Assembly (NCBI RefSeq): GCF_031143425.1
Contig: NC_090443.1
Location: forward strand, 1,059,818,423-1,059,882,422
Direction: 5' to 3'
From: Pleurodeles waltl
Taxonomy: Eukaryota > Chordata > Amphibia > Caudata > Salamandridae
DNA: 64,000 nucleotides
Within the stretch, counting starts at the first letter, position 1. Every line of letters begins with the position of its first letter. This document shows, one piece after another, positions 41,525 through 53,699 of the stretch. Under the pieces are notes generated by a model. It was not told the origin of the DNA, made no database searches, and was given only the letters and a program-made list of their open reading frames with translations. A program made the position numbers and the translations under genes.

Positions 41525-44205
41525 TTATTACTGTCAATCACAGCTAGGAAAACCCCAGCAGTAAGGGGCAGCAAAAAACTAGAAATGTCCACCTTTGGAA
41601 TTTTCTTTTTGAAAATAAAAAGGTAGGTTTGATAGATGACTCCATCATGTTGAGAGAGCTGTGCATCAGACTTCACAAAGCATTGAAAGGAATCGCATTG
41701 ACAGCAGTTCCTGCCAACACTCAATAAATAACTGTTGGTTCAGTGGTCATTTCCAAATTCGGGGGGGTCAGGACTTTGTCAGGATGACAGAGATATTTAC
41801 TCCATCCTCCTGACAGACGTATCCTCGACCTACAAAATATAAACTGGACCATAAGTTAATGCATCTCAGATTCTGAACACAAAGAAATAATGTGAAAATC
41901 TATAGCAGCCAAGGGCACATTTGAAAGTGTACCATGAGGTATTTAGCTGAGGTCTACGCCGACTATGGCTAACTTAATGTGAACATACTCAAACTGCAGT
42001 TACCATTAATGTGAAAATCGCCATGATCAAACTAAACATGAAATCCAAGCAAAATGGAAAATACTTACAATGTGTCACAACATGGTAGGAGCAAGGCTGT
42101 ATGAATATTGTTTAATACACTAATACAGTAAAACTTCATTACATGGGCAGAAGTGGTACATATTTGAATCAGCTTGAAAATAGTGATCTTCATTGAACTC
42201 CATGGAACTCCTCTGTCTGCCTGTATCTGTACAGGAGTTCCTAGGTCTTATTAGCAAATAAAGAGCTCTTCCTGCACTTGGGGGTAAAGAGAGATAATTA
42301 TGGGGTCCAAGAGATGTCTCTTTTTTTGTCAGGACCTAGAGATGAGTGCGTGGGTGAGTGGCCATGTCCAGAATCTTTTAACTCTCACATTACTCTATTG
42401 CAGTACTTTCCAGTTGGTAATACTCTGACCAACATGACATTGTTTCTTTACTGTCTTTCTCACCCGGCAGAACTGTTTACCTTTGCTCCTTTCTCCAATA
42501 TGTCCACCTGTCCACCAGTCTGTCCACCTCTTACTCCCTTTCACTAGATTATTCCTCCTGCCAGATAACCTGTGTACTCCATACCATCTCAAAGTCAAGG
42601 GGTATTTTTTATGACTTTACAGGTGGCCCACCAGCCTTCTATGCCTTCTATCTATTTGCTGGAACAGTGGATAAAATGAAGGCAGAGCAGAAAGCCAAGT
42701 GGACATCATATTTGTTTGGACCCACCTAGCATTATTTTGTTAATGTTTCCAAAACAGACTCCCAAAGAGCGTGTTTGTTTCAGAAAAAAAATCCCTAGCT
42801 GGGTGCTTGGAGGACCCGGGCTAGAATAACCTGTGACTGTCACCCTACCCTAAACATATGGGTTGACTCCATCATCCTGAAGTCTCACACAGGAAGTAGG
42901 TGAATGGTATGGGAAGAATGAGAGACTGACTTCAACATCCTGCACTTGTCAATGTATGTAATGTGACATCCCTGCCCAGGTTCATGGAAGACCCAGGCAT
43001 GGTGGGTTTTTCTCATGAAATTATATTATATTGCCTAAACTTGGACAACAGGTATGCAACCCCATGGCTGGTCTATGTGAAGCAAAATGTATACACCCTT
43101 GGTATGTGTTCTCTTTTTTGGGAGATAAGCTCCCATGTGAGGGACAGGGACAAGAAATGCTTTTTAGCCATGGAGAGGAAAGGCGAATGGAAAGGTCCAT
43201 CAATATGAATTCTGTACTGCTTTATATGCAGATTTTTAATACTCCTTGTTTGGATATGTATCTTTAATGGGTTACTAATAGTCATAACAGATTTTATCTT
43301 AGGAGGTTAAGGCTTGTTATAATTCATTATCTAGCTGCCTTTCCCGTAGCTGGATCGAGAGTGACTTTTTCCTCTCGTGACATTACAATCAACTGTTCAA
43401 TTTACGCTTTTTTGAAAATTTTATTCCTCTCCATGGATGCAGTTCCTCTGCCTTATTTTAAACCACAAGCACTATAGGAGTTTTTTGTTTGCAATCTCTG
43501 TTTACTCCAAAAATGTGTTTTTTTGTGAGGATGTTGAAGATCCAGCAATGGAAAATCAATAATCGTCACCCACCCTAGACAGGGCTGGCTGTCCAGCAAT
43601 GTCACCCTGCAGTCCATTGGGGACAAGCCACAAAGTCAAGGGTTTCTATTGGAAGGAGTAGCTGATGGGGAACCAACTCTTTAATTTTGTCTTTAGTCCC
43701 TCAGCTCAGTGTTTTTAACCTTATCTACATGTTACTCTATGCATCAACTGTCTCAACTTTTCAGCCTCCTATCCTTTTCTCTATGACTCCAGTCCTTTCA
43801 ATCAACTAGCAGAGATGGGGCTCTAAAATAGGAGGTTGTGAGACAAGACAAGTTTGCCTGTGATCAGGAGTTAAAAATGAAAGCTCACCTTCAGTGAAAG
43901 GTGAAGGATGCACAGAACTGCCCTTCAGCGGGGTGCCTTGGAGCACAATTGTCAATAAGATTCAAAACTATGCGGGAAAGACTCTAAGATGAAGCATAGC
44001 TTGGTGCACGTAAATGGTATTTTCATGGAGCTAACCTAGCTACAAAGCAGTGTAGTGCAGTGCAAGAGGAGGGATACATCAGAGGTCTATGGAGTATGGC
44101 ATTTTTCTTTATCAGTAGACTTATAGCAGGTGGGTTTGGTGCCTATGTTGACACCGATGGGCAGAAATGATGCGCCTGCAGATGTTCTTCTATTAGTATT
44201 TATGT
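41525..44205. other. Unassigned 2.7 kb before the receptor gene
   Basis: Short open frames only, none with recognised similarity; no obvious tandem repeat. It may hold the 3' UTR of the minus-strand receptor gene and old repeats. Confidence 0.3.
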
Positions 44206-45141
44206 TTACATTGTTTCTCTCTGGATTCTACCAATGACTTTCTTAACTGCCTTTTTCATTTCAGTATTTCGGAGACTATAGATCATTGGGTTCACCATGG
44301 GAGTCAAGATGCTGTACACTACTGATACAAGTCGATCGACAGAGAATGAGTTAGTGGTTGTGGGCCGGTAATAGGTGAAGAGCAGAGTCCCGTAAAAAAT
44401 AATGACCACTGTCAGGTGAGAGGCACAGGTGGAGAAGGCTTTGGCTCGGCCCACAGAAGACTTGATGTTCAGGATGGTGGTGATAATGAAGGCGTATGAT
44501 ACAATCTTGATAAGAAGCGCCCCAAGACCGATGAACCCACCCAGAGTAAGGATCACCAGGATGTTGATGAATGTGTCAGAACACGAGAGCTTCAGCAAGG
44601 GGGGGATGTCACAGAAAAAGTGTTGGATCTCATTGGACCCACAAAACAACAGCCTGCTCATCAAAATCACATGGACAGAAGAGTAAAAGAATCCTCCGAC
44701 CCACAAGCCGGCCGCCAACCTGGAGCATGCTTGCTGGTCCATGATGCTGCCATAATGTAGAGGGCGACAGATGGCAATGTAGCGGTCAACTGCCATGGCC
44801 GCCAGCAGAAGGCACTCAACAGACACTAGGCTGACAAACAAATATAGTTGGATCATGCAGCTATGGAACAAAATAGTCTTCCTCTTGGCTAGTAGGTCTG
44901 CCAGCATCTTAGGGACAGTGACAGTAGAAGAACAGCAGTCTAGGAAGGACAGGTTAGAGATGAAGTAGTACATAGCGGTATGAAGATGGGCATCTATGCG
45001 TATTATTGTGATGATGAGGATGTTCCCAGTTAGAGTAGTCATGTAGATCAGGAGGAAAATCACAAAAAAGAGACCCTCGGCCTCAGGAATGGAAGACAGG
45101 CCCAACAGGATGAATTCAGTTGCCATGGTTTGGTTGTCCAT
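44206..45141 (-). CDS. Olfactory receptor, intact, 311 aa
   Basis: Seven-transmembrane odorant receptor of the class II (tetrapod) type, expected in the plasma membrane of olfactory sensory neurons, coupling to the olfactory G protein. A single uninterrupted coding exon is normal for this family. Features: N-glycosylation site Asn3-Gln-Thr; TM1 GNILI (39-43); extracellular-loop disulfide Cys95-Cys177; MAVDRYIAICRPLHY at TM3 end (116-130; the usual Tyr of MAYDRY is Val); KAFSTCASHL at TM6 (234-243); PMVNPMIYSLRN at TM7 (281-292). Upstream, the pyrimidine-rich TTCCTCTTTAG is a plausible splice acceptor for a non-coding 5' exon. No in-frame stops. It is the only apparently functional host gene here. 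Confidence 0.96.
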   Translation of the reverse strand: MDNQTMATEFILLGLSSIPEAEGLFFVIFLLIYMTTLTGNILIITIIRIDAHLHTAMYYFISNLSFLDCCSSTVTVPKMLADLLAKRKTILFHSCMIQLYLFVSLVSVECLLLAAMAVDRYIAICRPLHYGSIMDQQACSRLAAGLWVGGFFYSSVHVILMSRLLFCGSNEIQHFFCDIPPLLKLSCSDTFINILVILTLGGFIGLGALLIKIVSYAFIITTILNIKSSVGRAKAFSTCASHLTVVIIFYGTLLFTYYRPTTTNSFSVDRLVSVVYSILTPMVNPMIYSLRNTEMKKAVKKVIGRIQRETM

Positions 45142-45401
45142 ATCTACAGACAGGATTTTTGTCTAAAGAGGAATATTAGTGAGAAATATAATAATAATGA
45201 TAGCACAGTAAGAACATCAGCAAAAACAATCTATTACTGATACCAACACCAATTTAGTGGAAAAAAACAAAGGTTAAAATAACGTTATAGTTAGGTGAAT
45301 TTCTCAGTGACAACGTTAATGTTTTGAACTACAAAAAAACACAGAAGCAGCGCTAACTATAACTTGCATCCCTGCCATGCTCTGTTTATTACCTCACATA
45401 T
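45142..45401. other. Region directly upstream of the receptor gene
   Basis: AT-rich sequence with the presumed splice acceptor next to the ATG. No other gene seen. Confidence 0.4.
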
Positions 45402-45497
45402 GACATCACTCAAGACATGTTCCGTGACATAATTTATGACATCACTGACAACATCTCAAATGGCATCATTGGTGACATCACTGGTGACGTCATCCAA
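45402..45497. repeat. 36-bp tandem repeat with CRE-like sites
   Basis: About 2.7 units, starts at 45402, 45438 and 45474, each beginning GACATCACT; each unit is itself two 18-bp halves. The third contains TGACGTCA at 45485-45492, a perfect CRE palindrome. The array lies about 260-355 bp upstream of the receptor ATG. A regulatory role is inference. Confidence 0.7.
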
Positions 45498-45801
45498 TGA
45501 ATGTGGTAGTTTATTTTACAGTTTATATACTGGCAAGTAACTGCCATATTAATTCTATGCCATTTTGTACAGCTTGGGTGTAGCTAATGGGTGTAAGTGT
45601 TTACAAATGTGTCTGTTCTAATGCTCCATAGCTGTGTAGAAGCATTGATCATGTTAGAAATGTTTGCGTTCATGAGTAACTCTGTGAATGACAGTTGACT
45701 TGAATTGATTATTCTCCACGCAACTTTTTGGTTGTGCAGAAAAAGTGTCCTACGTCATAGATATTAAGGGGCAAATTTACACAGAAGTGGTACAGCATGG
45801 T

Positions 45802-48514
45802 TGTTAGACCTGACAGCCTCAGGGTTGTCACCTCTAACTTTTTGCCTGCCTCACTCCACTTTATAATACTGTTTTTGCTGGTTTTAAGACTCTGCACACT
45901 TTACCACTGCTAACCAGTGCTCAAGTGCATATGCTCTCTCCCTTTAAACATGGTAACAATGGATCATACCCAATTGTACGTTTTAATTTACTTAGAAGTC
46001 CCTAGTAGAGTGCACTATGTGTGCCCAGGGCCTGTAGAATAAATGCTACTAGTGTGCCTGCAGCACTGATTGTGCCACCCACTTAAGTAGCCTCTTAACC
46101 TTGTCTCAGGCCTGCCATTGCAAGGCCTGTGCATGCAGTTTCACTGCCAATGTGATGTGGCATTTAAAAGTACTTGCCAAGCCAAAAACTCCCTTTTTTC
46201 TACATATAAGACACCCGTAAGGTATGCCGTAGGTAACCCATAGGGCAGGGTGCTGTTTAGGCAAAAGGCAGGACATGTACCTGTGTAGTTTATATGTCCT
46301 GGTAGTGTAAAACTCCTAAATTCATTTTTACCCTGCTGTGAGGCCTGCTCCCTTCACAGGCTAACATTGGGGCTGCCCTCATACATTGTTTGAGTGGTAG
46401 CTGCTGATCTGAGAGGAGTAGGAAGGACATATTTAGTATGGCCGGAATGGTGATTCAAAATCCTGCTGACTGGTGAAGTTGGATTTAATATTACTACTTT
46501 AGAAATGCCACTTTTAGAACATGAGTATTTCTCTGCACTTAAATCTTTCTGTGCCTTACAATCCACGTCTGGCTGGGTTTAGTTGACAGCTCCCTTGTGC
46601 ATTCACTCAGACACACCCCAAATACAGGATGAATATTCAGCCTCACTTGCATGTATCTGCATTTTGAATGGGTCTTCCTGGGCTGGGAGGGTGGAGGGCC
46701 TGACACTTGCTTGTCAAAGGACAGTAGCCTGCTCTCACTCAAAGGACTGCCACACCCCCTACTGGGACCCTGGCAGACAGGATTGAACTGAAAGGGGACC
46801 TTGTGCATTTCTCAGCCACTCTTTGAAGTCTCCCCCACTTCAAAGGCACATTTGGGTATTTAAACAGGGCCTCTACCCCTACCAACTCAGACACTTCCTG
46901 GAGGAGAAACTGGAACCAGAACCTGCATCCTGTCAAGAAGAACTGCCTGACTGCCCAAAGGACTCACCTGTCTGCTTTCTGTGAAGGACTTCTGCCTTGC
47001 TATTGTCCTGCTGCCTTGCTGCTCTCTGGCTGTGGTGAAGAAGTGCTCTCCAAGGGCTTGGATAGAGCTTGCCTCCTGTTTCCTGACGTCTCAGGACCAA
47101 AACGACTTCATCTCTACAAGAAGGACTCCTTGTGTGGTGAAATTCGACACACAGCCTGCCAGAAACAACGGACAGCCTGCACTGCAGTGAAAATTTCACT
47201 GCACGCCGAACCGGAATGACGCAGCCCAACTTCGCATTGAAAAGATCGACTCAGCGCCAGCATAGCGACCAGAAATTCAACACACGGCCCACCAGAACGA
47301 CGCACAGCCGAACCGGAACAACGCTGCCGGACTTCCAGAGAGGAATTGACGCAGCGCCTGCCATATGGTAGAAAATTCAACACAACACCCACCAAATCGA
47401 TGCAGCTCCTAAGACTTTGCCCTGCCAGCGCAGGAAATCCATGCATCATCCCCGGGGCGTCTGAAAACCCTGCAACCCGAAGAGGATCCACGACCAAGCG
47501 CCGGAAATCAACGCACAACCGTCCCAGTGTGAAAACTAAACAACGCATCGCCGTGTGCGGCCCGAGAAATCGACGCATACCCCTTTGTTTCCATGCACCT
47601 CTTCTTCTGCGGTTCTTTGCAGAGATTTTTCACGCGAACCAGGTACTTTGTGCTTGAAAGAGACTTTGTTTGCTTTTAAAAGACTTAAGACACTTTGGGG
47701 GTCATTCTGACCCTGGCGGTCCAAGACCACCAGGGCCACGGACGACTGAAACACCGCCAACAGGCTGGCGGTGCTTCATTGCCCAGCCGCGGTCGGAAAA
47801 CCGGGTCCGGCGGTTTCCCGCCGGATTTCCCCCGGCTGGGCGAATCCTCCATGGCGGCGCTGCAAGCAGTGCCGCCATGGGGATTCTGACCCCCTTCCCG
47901 CCAGCCTGGTTCTGGCGGTTTTTACCGCCAGGAACAGGCTGGCGGGAACGGGTGTCCAGGGGCCCCCTAACAGGGCCCCAGTATGCTTTTCACTGTCTGC
48001 CTAGCAGACAGTGAAAAGCGCGACGGGTGCAACTGCACCCGTCGCACACCTGCAACACCGCCGGCTCCATTCGGAGCCGGCTTCAGTGTTGCAGGCATCT
48101 TTCCTGCTGGGCCGGCGGGCGCTATTTTGGCTAGCCCCCGCCGGCCCAGCGGGAAAGTCAGAATGGCCCCAGCGGTCTTGCGACCGCCGCGGTTGGAATG
48201 AGGGCCTTTATATCACTTTTCAGTGATATCACAACATTTACCTATTGCATTTTAATCATTTTGACCTGCATTTATCAAGATAAATATTATATATTTTTCT
48301 AAACACTTTGTGGTGTATTTTTGTGGTGCTGTATGGTGTTATTGTATGATTTATTGCACAAATACTTTACACATTGCCTTCTAAGTTAAGCCTGACTACT
48401 CAGTGCCAAGCTACCAGAGGGTGGTCACAGGATAATTTGGATTGTGTGTGACTAGAGTTAGTGTCCTTGCTTGGACAGGGGGTTTCCTGCCAAACAAAGA
48501 CCCCATTTCTAGCA
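45802..48514 (+). repeat. Solo LTR with an inserted MITE
   Basis: Begins TGTTAGACC, ends TCTAGCA, flanked by a 5-bp duplication ATGGT (45797-45801 and 48515-48519). About 2.2 kb without the MITE at 47697-48206. No internal region remains, so it arose by LTR-LTR recombination. A related but diverged fragment lies at 16210-17010. The CA/CG-rich stretch 47140-47640 yields open frames on both strands that I do not regard as genes. Confidence 0.82.
47697..48206. mobile_element. MITE family A, copy A3
   Basis: 510 bp, left end GGGGGTCATTCTGACC, right end TTGGAATGAGGGCC; duplication TTT at 47694-47696 and 48207-48209. Contains a 26-bp palindrome at 48019-48044 (GCGACGGGTGC core) and the CTGTCTGC/GCAGACAG hairpin seen in A1 and A2. 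Confidence 0.87.
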
Positions 48515-48519
48515 ATGGT

Positions 48520-48960
48520 GCTGCGCCAAAATTGGCAGCGCGCACTGCGTCACTTCTGAAATGCAAGGATGCACCGTATTTACTCAAAGCTAAATTTGGC
48601 TGCCAACGCAGGCATCCTTGCACCATAGTGCAAGGGTGTCTGCTTTGAAGGGAATTATTGTTTATGTGCAGGAAGTCTCTCTTCATGCACATAAACAATG
48701 TACAGTGGTGTTGCAGAATGCAGAAAATCCAGCATGACTGGCACTACCAAGTGCACAAGCATGCAGCCATTTTGTTTTATGTCATCAGCCAGATGTCAAC
48801 TGGGAGAAAACCTGATTCCAAATCATGTGACTGACCTCTCTTTGATTTTACAACAGGCCACCATCTCTGTGTTTATGGCCATACCCATTTAGGATTCGCA
48901 AATAGTGTTAAACACACTGTAGTACACCACAGTTTGTGAAAATTGCAAACCACTTTTTTT
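48520..48960. other. Hairpin-bearing repeat and a Harbinger-like end
   Basis: ATTGTTTATGTGCA and its complement pair near 48656-48700, and TGCAAGGATGC pairs with GCATCCTTGC around 48570-48615. 48888-48960 (ATTCGCAAAT ... TTTGTACATCTGGCAC) resembles the Harbinger terminus at 13385-13410. Probably a diverged non-autonomous Harbinger. Confidence 0.45.
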
Positions 48961-48972
48961 GTACATCTGGCA

Positions 48973-49184
48973 CTAAGGTGGTCATTACAACTTTGGTGGT
49001 AAGTACTGCAGTAAGTACCGCCTACCGCCAAAAGACTGTTGCTGCGGCTAACATCCGTCCCCCTTAATATGACCACAGCCAGATTTCCGCCACAAGAAGG
49101 GCGGAAATACGGCTGTGGCCATGCTGGCGGACGGTGTTAAGGTGGCACTGCTACCACCAGCAGCACCACGCCAGTAGAGCACCG
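48973..49184. mobile_element. MITE B fragment
   Basis: Starts GGTGGTCATTACAACTTTGG and matches 63580-63745 closely (CCGCCACAAGAAGGGCGGAAAT, CACCAGCAGCACCACGCCAGTAGA). Cut at 49184 by the L2 start. Confidence 0.7.
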
Positions 49185-49700
49185 CACTGACCCTTGGGCT
49201 AGTGTGACCTGCCCCCACTGTCGACGCCACCTGCTAGCGGACCCTTGTTACTGAGCTTCAGCCCTGCTGCCAGCACTACTCTTCTCCGGGCTGTTGCCCC
49301 ATTCTTCACTCGTTCCTGCGCTCTCCACTGTCCCCTCCCAGCGACGTCCCTTCTTACCACCCTCCGGCCTCCCAGCTGCGGCCCCACCCACCTGCCTCCC
49401 TCTGTTACTTATGGCGGCTGTTGCTCGGTTGGGACAGCAGCTGCACTGACCCTTGGGCTAGTGTGACCTGCCCCCACCGCCGGCGCCACCAGCTAGCGGA
49501 CCCTTGCTACTGAGCTTCAGCCCCACTGCCAGCGCTACATCCGGTCTGTTGCCCCTCTTCTTCATATGTTCACGCGTTCTCCGCTGCCCCGCCCACCTCC
49601 CCAGCACCTTATCTGCTTCCCGCCCTCCTGCCTCACAGCTGCGGCCCCTCCCAACCGCCTCCCTCCGCTATTTATGGCAGCAGCACGCAGCAGGCGCGCC
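49185..49700 (+). repeat. Tandem 5' monomers of the L2 element
   Basis: Two units offset by 259 bp, each opening CACTGACCCTTGGGCTAGTG and containing CTGAGCTTCAGCCC, CAGCTGCGGCCC and TTATGGC. They end shortly before the coding region. By position this looks like a repeated promoter, as known for monomeric L1 promoters. Confidence 0.78.
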
Positions 49701-49955
49701 TGCTGGCACGCTGAAGGTATGCCAAAGGCAAGGCCGTCTGTGCCCATTCGTGCCTAGACTGCACCCAGTGCCAGGAACCCTGGCCCCCAGACCACACACT
49801 CCTACAATGCCTGCACCCTCCTTACTCTCAACACCGGCAGATCGCTTGCCAGCCACTTCACCTCTCCGAGAGACATCAAGGGACCCTTCAGCTGTAGGAG
49901 TTGCAACTTCACTAGCCTCCAGAGCACCACCCGAAGGACCCAAGGAGCAGAACGC

Positions 49956-52751
49956 AACCACCTCAACTGCATCCTCATCAACACCCGCTCCGTACACAAG
50001 CATGCCGTAGAGGTCTGGAAGCTCTTTGACTCAACCTTCCCAGATGTCGCTTTCCTAACCGAAACCTGGTTCTCACCCCTCCTTGGCCCCCAACATTGCC
50101 ACATTTATTACCGACGGATACAAGATTGGACACAAGGACCGCACCAGTCAACCAGGAGGAGGCATCACCATCGCCCACAAAGACACCCTTTGCGTCTCCA
50201 CACACTCCGGAAACTCACCGGCCACCATAGAGCAACTCCAGTTTGAGATCAGGACCAACCCCAACAACACACTCCAAGGGATCCTCATTTACAGACCACC
50301 TGGCCCTGCCCCCATTCTGCGACTCCATCGATGACCTCGCCAGCACCCACGCCCTCCCATCCAAGGACTACATCCTCCTGGGGGACCTCTACTTCCACCT
50401 GGAAAACCCAAACAACAGCAATTCCACCACCCTGATCGAAAACCTCACCAACCTCGGACTCAAGCAACTTGTCACCACACCCACTCAATCGGGCGGACAC
50501 ACACTGGATCCCATCTTCTCCGCCAGCAATCACGTCGCCGCCAGCCGCACCACTGAACTCCAATGGACTGACCACCGCTGCATCCACTTCACCTTCCAAA
50601 AGCCCATCGACAGCCAAATTCTCAGCACAAGCTGGAACAAGGTCACCGAAGCCCAACTAACCAGCCAGCCTCAATGCAATACCCCCCAAGCCTCCAAAGA
50701 CGACGCCAGCATTGCCGCCCACAACCCCCACAAATGGATCACTGAATGCGCCAACGCCCTTGCCCCCCTCAAGACACCCCACAACAGAGGCACTACCAAG
50801 AAAGCCAACTGGTTCACCCTCACACTCAAAGAATCAGAGCAGGTTTGCATTTGTCCAGAGAGGAAATGGTGCACCAACAAGTCCCCCGGAAACCATGAAA
50901 CCCTCAAAAACGCCGTAAAACATCACCGCCAGCTCATCAGGACCGTCAAAAAACTCACCCTGCAACAACGCATCAACAACAATGCCCACAACAGCAAGGA
51001 ACCTTTTACCACCATAAGAGAATTCACCAATCCCAACTCTGACACCACCAACATCCCCCTGTTCCAAGAACTCTGTGATAACCTCGCCAACTACTTCCAC
51101 CGCAAAATTGTAGACATCTACGACAGCTTCACCATCCAGGCCCCCCCACTACTCCCATCACTAGCTCATCGACTGAAGCGCCACCACGCCCTTCCCTCTT
51201 TTACTGGAACAACACCACCGACGATGAGACCCACAACATCATGGCAACCATCCAGTCAAATCGCACCCATGAACCCCTGCCCCACCACATCTTCAACAAA
51301 GCCAGCAACATCATCGTACCCAAACTCCGACATACAATCAACTGCTCCCTTGAAACCGCCACCTTCCCAGAGAGTTGGAAACATGCCAAGATCAACCCTC
51401 TACTGAAGAAACTGTCCGCCGACCCTACAGACCCCAAGAATTACAAGCCCATCTCCCTGCTCCATTTCCCGGCCAAAGTAATTGGAAAGGCAGTCAACAT
51501 ACAACTCACCGCCTTCCTGGAAGCCAACAACATACCTAGACCCCTCTCAGTCAGGATTCAGGAGCAACTATAGCACCGAGACCGCCCTCCTCACAGCCAC
51601 AGATGGCATCCACACCCTCCTCTACCGAGACAAAACCGTTACCCTCATCCTCCTGGACCTCTCTGCTGCCTTCAACACAGTCTCCCACGACACACTATAC
51701 ACCTGACTCCACGATGGCGGCATCCGAGACTCAGCACTGCAATGGCTCTCCTCGTTCCTCACCAGCAGAACACAGAGGGTCCGACCCCCCCCTTTCGCTC
51801 GGAAGCCACCAAGATCAGTTGCGGTGTCCCCCTAGGATCGGCGTTGAGTCCCACCCTCTTCAACCTTTACATGGTCCCGCTGGCTGCCATTCTTAGAAGC
51901 CTATACGCACTAGACATCGTCTCCTTCGCTGACGACACCCAACTGATCGTCTTTCTCACCAACAACCCGACCACCACCAAGATCAACTTCCATGAAGGAA
52001 TTAAAGCAGTCACCGCCTGGATAAAAGACAGTTGCCTTAAACTGAACCCAGGCAAAACAGAAGTCCTCATCCTCGGAGCTACAACCGCCACCTGGAACAA
52101 CTCCTGGTGGACCACCACCCTCGGAAACGCCTCTATCCCCACTGACCACGCCCGCAAACTCTGCATCATCTTAGACTCATCACTCTGTATGGACCAACAG
52201 GTGAGCACCGTCTCATCAAGCTGCTTCCACACCATGCGCATGGTCCAGAAAATCTACAAATGGATCCCTACTGAAGCCAAAAGGAAAGTCACCCAGGCCC
52301 TCGTCAGCAGCCACCTCGACTATGCCAACGTACTCTACACCGGAACCACTGCCAAGACCCGAAAAAGACTCCAGCACATCCAGAATGCCTCTGTCCATCT
52401 CATCAAGACACCCGCCGACACAGCCACACCTCTGCCCTTCAGAGAGACCGACACTGACTGCCTATCGACAAGAGAATCACCTTCAAGCTCCTGACTCATG
52501 CCTACAAGGCCCTACACAACATCGGACCAGCCTACCTCAACCACAGACTCTCCTTCTACATCCCTGCCAGACAGCTCCACTCGGCCAACCAGGCCCTCGC
52601 CAATGTCCCCAGCATTCAGAAGAACACAGCCGGAGGAAGACCCTTCTCCCACATCGCAGCCAAGACCTGGGACACCCTCCCCATCCACCTCAGGCAGTCG
52701 CCCACCCTATCGCAGTTCAGGAAGGACCTCAAGACCTGGCTTTTCGACTGA
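49956..52751 (+). pseudogene. L2 ORF2: endonuclease and reverse transcriptase, frameshifted
   Basis: APE-type endonuclease: NTRSVHKHAVEVWKLF and FLTETW near 49970-50070, LGDLYFHLENP at about 50375, GGHTLDPIF, and TDHRCIHF (SDH-like) at about 50570. RT: HAKINPLLKKLSADP, YKPISLLHFPAKVIGKA, QSGFRSNYSTETALL, LLDLSAAFNTVSHDTL, GSALSPTLFNLYM, catalytic FADD at 51925-51936, and SCLKLNPGKTEVL. The C-terminal domain reads LTHAYKALHNIGPAYL, then AAKTWDTLPIHLR, with a stop at 52749-52751. The protein is spread over several frames, so it is not functional. Confidence 0.85.
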
Positions 52752-52834
52752 CTCTCAGCACCCCCCTCCTCCAGCGCCTTCAGTCCCTCACAGGTGAGTA
52801 GCCGCGCTGTACAAATCCTTGATTGATTGATTGA

Positions 52835-53699
52835 CAAATGTCAATATCATTTAGAGTTTGACATGGAGCCACTATTCTACAATTTCTGAATCAACACAAC
52901 TCTCTCCAATCCACATAAGTATGCATCTTAGTCTTTGTCTCATGTTGTTTAACATTGAAGTAGGTGGGCATTGTTCCTACCTTCCTTCTGCTGGCTATTG
53001 CGGTAGTCCTGTCCCAACTCCAGTCCTGGGTCTATCCCGAATGAGATAGACCTGTAGTTTTGATGAACAAGGAAAACAAAACAATTAGCATTTTGTGTAG
53101 TTCTCAGAAGAACCTGAAACAGTCAATGTAAGTAATTATGGGGAAATATTACAGGAAGGCAAGCATTCAGGCAGAATCATCCCCTGGTTGCCAAGCATTA
53201 CAAGTTTAAAAATTAGTTACAACACCTTTCCATCCACCACATGAATCTCAATCACTCAATATATCACTCACTGGTGCAATAGCCACATGTTTCATGCATA
53301 GTTCACACTGGGGTCTACTGTATCTCTTTTCCCATAGAAGCAATACACAAGGTCAAGCTTGTATAGGTAATGATGATCTTTTATTGGCAGTCTATCTAGG
53401 GGGTGAAAAAAAGAAGGATCGGGATGGGAGATTTCTTTTAAGCAGATATAGGCTTCTAGTGAGCACACTGGTCCATTCCATACAAGTGACTAAATGGGGC
53501 AGCATAAGCCAGAAACCAAATATATAAATATTCTTCTATATATTGTTTTCTAAAGGAGTTTGGCAATAAATATGCAAGTTCTGTTCTGAGCTACCTAGTT
53601 AGGAAAGTAGGGTTCTTCCTCAAACTTAGAGGGTCACCCAGAGGGTGACCAGATAACACACTTGAGTCTAGCCAATTGTTGTCATGCTCCTCCTGTGCT
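52835..53699. other. Unassigned
   Basis: No supported frame or recognised repeat. The right part may be 3' sequence of the minus-strand hAT relic. Confidence 0.3.

Larger units (their letters stand above)
49185..52834 (+). mobile_element. L2 LINE, nearly full length, defective
   Basis: About 3.65 kb: two tandem 5' monomers (49185-49443, 49444-about 49700), a single ORF2-type region, and a GATTGATTGATTGA tail at 52821-52834. Inserted into a MITE B fragment. GC-rich relative to its surroundings. No separate ORF1 recognised. Confidence 0.85.

Noticed and set aside
44429..44686. Plus-strand frame of 85 codons
   Set aside because: Antisense shadow of the olfactory receptor coding sequence.
46933..47760. 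Overlapping open frames on both strands around 47.1-47.7 kb
   Set aside because: CA/CG-rich sequence of the solo LTR; no domain, and interrupted by MITE A3.
48520..48720. Candidate microRNA precursor from the ATTGTTTATGTGCA hairpin
   Set aside because: The hairpin lies in what looks like a non-autonomous transposon; nothing beyond the palindrome supports a miRNA.
52322..52801. 159- and 99-codon Pro/Ser-rich frames
   Set aside because: Out-of-frame reading of the L2 C-terminal domain.
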